This document shows, piece after piece, positions 62,834-64,000 of a stretch of DNA of 64,000 bases. Under the pieces are notes generated by a model. The model made no database searches. It was not told where the DNA came from and saw nothing but the letters and a program-made list of their open reading frames with translations. The first letter of the stretch is position 1, and each line of letters begins with the position of its first letter. This DNA comes from Symsagittifera roscoffensis (lineage: Eukaryota > Xenacoelomorpha > Acoela > Convolutidae): the NCBI RefSeq assembly GCF_963678635.1, contig NW_026970820.1:560001-624000 (forward strand), in the 5' to 3' direction. A program made the translations under genes and the position numbers.

Positions 62834-64000
62834 CACCCTCAAGGTCACGTGACTTATTTTTGTTTTGGGAATTTTCTGAAACCAAAACAATAAGGTCATG
62901 CGCCAATATCATGGCCTCAAGCAAAGACGTCGGACTCTACGCATTCACATTAGCCTTGCGCCATTCGGGCGCAAATGCCAATGCTCAATTAATTTTGCCA
63001 GGTGAAAATTTTTCAAAGGAAAATTCTGATAAATTTTAACTGAAACTACCACCAAAAAAACCAAAGATATCAAAGTGTGAAACAATCAAGTTTTTGCTAA
63101 TACCGGGCATGCAGTGAGACTGATTTCGGCAAAAATAAAATGGAAAATGAAGGAAATGGAAAGAAAAAAATTGTTCAAAATAAGAACGCAATTTCAAAAA
63201 CTTATTTGATCTCCGCTAATGTCATAATTCCGATCAAGCTGATTTCTGATTTTAAGCGTAGAATTTACGGTTACGGCTGCTCCCTCTACAGGTCCCAGAG
63301 GGACCGAGTGAGCATCCTACCTCGATCCAGGATAACGGATAGTTGTTTTCAATTTTTCACAAAGTTTTTTTCACTAATGCTTGTTTTCAATTCCTCATGA
63401 GAAGCTGTATAAATTTTTAAAAAATTGATTTTAATAATCAATGCTTCCAAGAACAACTGTTGTTAGGGGGTTACAAATGCGGTTGGTGAAAACTAGTAAG
63501 GGATAATGATGAGAAAAATTGTAAGTTTTCAAATGAATTTAAAAACAGTTTTTTTCTTTTTTCTTTTGTAAATCGGGAGAAATGAATCACTTTTTTTTTG
63601 TTTTCCTCGCACCACTCACTGTTCTTAAGTAATGAAGATTCCTGTTCTAGCCGTTTATTACACTTTGGCAGAAACAACATCAATAGATGTGAAATGTTTA
63701 AAAAAAAAATTAAAAAATTATGTTTTTTTTTTTAAAAAGTCAAAAATTTGTAATTTTCAAAATTGAAAAAAAGTGAAAATTAATTGCGTATTACGATTCA
63801 GCGTACCCAACTTAGTGGGTCTAGCATTTTAAATTCCCAAAAAATGTTGAAAATTGTAGATTTTATGAAGTTTTCATTCTGGCTATGTTTCCTTGTCGCC
63901 TCCACTTAAGGCACCTTTGAGCCAACTTGAGAAACTGGAACCTAAACAAGCTAAGCAGATAGTCTGAATGAGCCATTTTTAGCTTGATAACTCGCCTGGA
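62834..64000 (+). repeat. Unit U27 (partial, 5' part)
   Basis: The start is type a with the second head variant and TTTTGGGAATTTTCTG, as in U16. The small hairpin stem change GCGCCATTCGGGCGC is shared with U2. The 43-nt block is at 63275-63317. The right window edge cuts the unit in its body. Confidence 0.94.

Larger units (their letters stand above)
1..64000 (+). repeat. Tandem array of a 2.21-kb AT-rich satellite unit
   Basis: The landmark GCATGC (inside GGGCCGCATGC) recurs at 1180, 3393, 5606, 7816, 10028, 12245, 14464, 16675, 18884, 21103, 23321, 25531, 27742, 29959, 32183, 34397, 36614, 38825, 43333, 45544, 47763, 49974, 52182, 54400, 56609, 58828 and 61047. The spacing is 2208-2224 bp except across odd unit 1. 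All copies lie in the same orientation. Copies differ by scattered substitutions, changes in A/T-run length and a limited set of shared block variants. No gene is supported anywhere. This is a satellite-type array and almost certainly eukaryotic. Assembly collapse or expansion cannot be excluded from sequence alone. Confidence 0.97.

Noticed and set aside
1-64000. CRISPR array or ribosomal DNA repeat
   Set aside because: The period is 2.2 kb with no short repeat-spacer pattern, and no rRNA-like conserved segment is present.

Overview
The window is one long head-to-tail tandem array of an AT-rich, non-coding repeat with a period of about 2.21 kb. I count 26 complete units (2208-2225 bp), a partial unit at each edge, and two odd units (38980-41279 and 61202-62833) in which most of the sequence is replaced. 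No protein, rRNA, tRNA or transposase gene can be supported. The longest open frames are about 100 codons, many start at TTG, and they recur only because the repeat recurs; several are broken by single-base indels in sister units. The sequence texture (runs of A/T, short internal hairpins, a very long non-coding tandem unit) suggests a eukaryotic, probably invertebrate, satellite block. A nematode-like origin is a guess from the texture only; nothing here identifies the species.

I phase units from the base after an almost invariant CCACCTAG. This is not arbitrary. The start variants switch right after it, both odd units begin exactly at it, and the near-identical unit sets (U12/U19; U6/U10/U13; U3/U18/U22) stay alike up to it and then continue into different neighbours. 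Each ordinary unit contains, in order: (1) a variable head with CACGTG or ACTAGT near base 13; (2) a TGCGCCC-TTC-GGGCGCA hairpin near base 127; (3) a highly conserved 43-nt foldable block near base 440; (4) about 1.5 kb of A/T-rich body; (5) a TTGGGC-AAAAA-GCCCAA inverted repeat; (6) GGGCCGCATGC about 153 bp before the end; (7) a G-rich/C-rich hairpin around GGGGCCC(C)TA; (8) CGGCCACCTAG. The tail exists in two linked alleles, A and B, present 14 and 13 times.

The most interesting part is the comparison with the odd units. Odd unit 1 looks unrelated over most of its length. It nevertheless keeps a 43-nt block at the same distance from the boundary (436 versus 438-448 bp), with a compensatory T:A to A:T exchange in the inner stem. 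It also keeps the tail (GCATGC, G/C hairpin, CTAG) with the same spacing. Odd unit 2 keeps the tail but not the 43-nt block, and carries two long perfect or near-perfect hairpins of its own. Both odd units share a second satellite family with a 521-523 bp period. I infer a modular repeat system with conserved structured cis elements and a preferred copying boundary, perhaps amplified as unit-length molecules. All identities were judged by eye, without alignment software, so unit relationships and covariation need computational confirmation.
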